Assembly: GCA_017521065.1 (NCBI GenBank)
Contig: JAFXEA010000439.1
Location: forward strand, 1 to 12,255
Direction of reading: 5' to 3'
Source: Kiritimatiellia bacterium
GTDB taxonomy: Bacteria > Verrucomicrobiota > Kiritimatiellia > RFP12 > UBA1067
DNA: 12,255 nt
In this document: in pieces, positions 12,198-12,255 of the stretch
Numbering within the stretch: position 1 is the first letter of the stretch
Layout of the letters: every line of letters begins with the position of its first letter
The notes under the pieces: model-generated
The model's input: only the letters and a program-made list of their open reading frames with translations
Told to the model about the DNA's origin: nothing
The model's database searches: none
Program-made: the position numbers and the translations under genes

Positions 12198-12255
12198 CCC
12201 GCACCTCCGTCCCTGGCTCGGCGCACAGCGTCCGGCCGCAGCCTCTCCATCACCC
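12194..12255 (-). CDS. C-terminal end of an unidentified gene upstream of the recombinase (partial)
   Basis: Only the last 19 codons lie in the window, ending ...RARDGGAG and TGA. The stop overlaps the recombinase ATG by four bases (ATGA), and the recombinase SD (GGAGGTG) lies within these last codons, so the two are probably translated together. Family cannot be told from so short a piece; small accessory genes commonly precede this type of recombinase. Confidence 0.5.
   Translation of the reverse strand, partial: VMERLRPDAVRRARDGGAG

Noticed and set aside
1..12255. tRNA, rRNA, CRISPR arrays, insertion sequences
   Set aside because: No cloverleaf-type segments, regularly spaced direct repeats, transposase motifs or terminal inverted repeats of an IS were seen by eye. 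Coding density leaves little room for them.

Overview
The window is bacterial or phage DNA. Every supported gene lies on the minus strand, so the text reads in transcription order from right to left. Starts carry clear Shine-Dalgarno sequences (AAGGAGGA, AGGAGGTG, GGAGGTG), and genes are packed tightly with 1-38 base overlaps. The mixture of a large serine recombinase, phage recombination genes and a compact defence-like operon points to a prophage, or a phage-related integrative element, in a fairly GC-rich bacterium. The host taxon cannot be fixed from this sequence. The recombinase C-terminus resembles that of recombinases common in Alphaproteobacteria, but this is recall and not a basis for classification.

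Right end (about 12255-10345): the tail of an unidentified gene overlaps, by ATGA, a 545-residue large serine recombinase, the likely integrase. A 215-base gap follows. It holds a good sigma70-type promoter and a 9-bp inverted repeat that overlaps its -35 element.

Middle (10344-5200): this promoter would drive an XRE repressor and four tightly linked genes. They are a 263-residue protein with a conserved-looking C-terminus, a 166-residue ABC-3C 'middle component', a 660-residue DUF3732-type ABC/SMC-like ATPase with a Rad50-like CPIC hook, and a 503-residue protein I cannot identify. The first three match the ABC-three-component (ABC-3C) architecture proposed from comparative genomics as a conflict/defence system. 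The fourth gene appears translationally coupled to the ATPase and is the best candidate here for something undescribed. Two tandem hairpins close the cassette.

Left part (5108-1): a 110-residue basic protein is ATGA-coupled to a divergent sigma-70-like protein, and the two share a motif (RTxxRTGSGxRL). Next come a promoter and a 5'-terminal stem-loop leader, then a recombination/replication run: DUF3799-type PDDEXK exonuclease, Sak4/AAA_24-type RecA-like ATPase, DUF669 protein, RusA resolvase and an SF2 DEAD/DEAH helicase that runs off the left edge. A likely function of this run is end resection, single-strand annealing and branch resolution during phage replication.

Overall picture (inference): an integrated phage whose integrase is followed by a self-regulated ABC-3C-like defence cargo, then by an early recombination module that may be under a phage-encoded sigma-like regulator. 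No gene-free stretch exceeds 300 bases. No tRNA, rRNA, CRISPR array or insertion sequence was seen.
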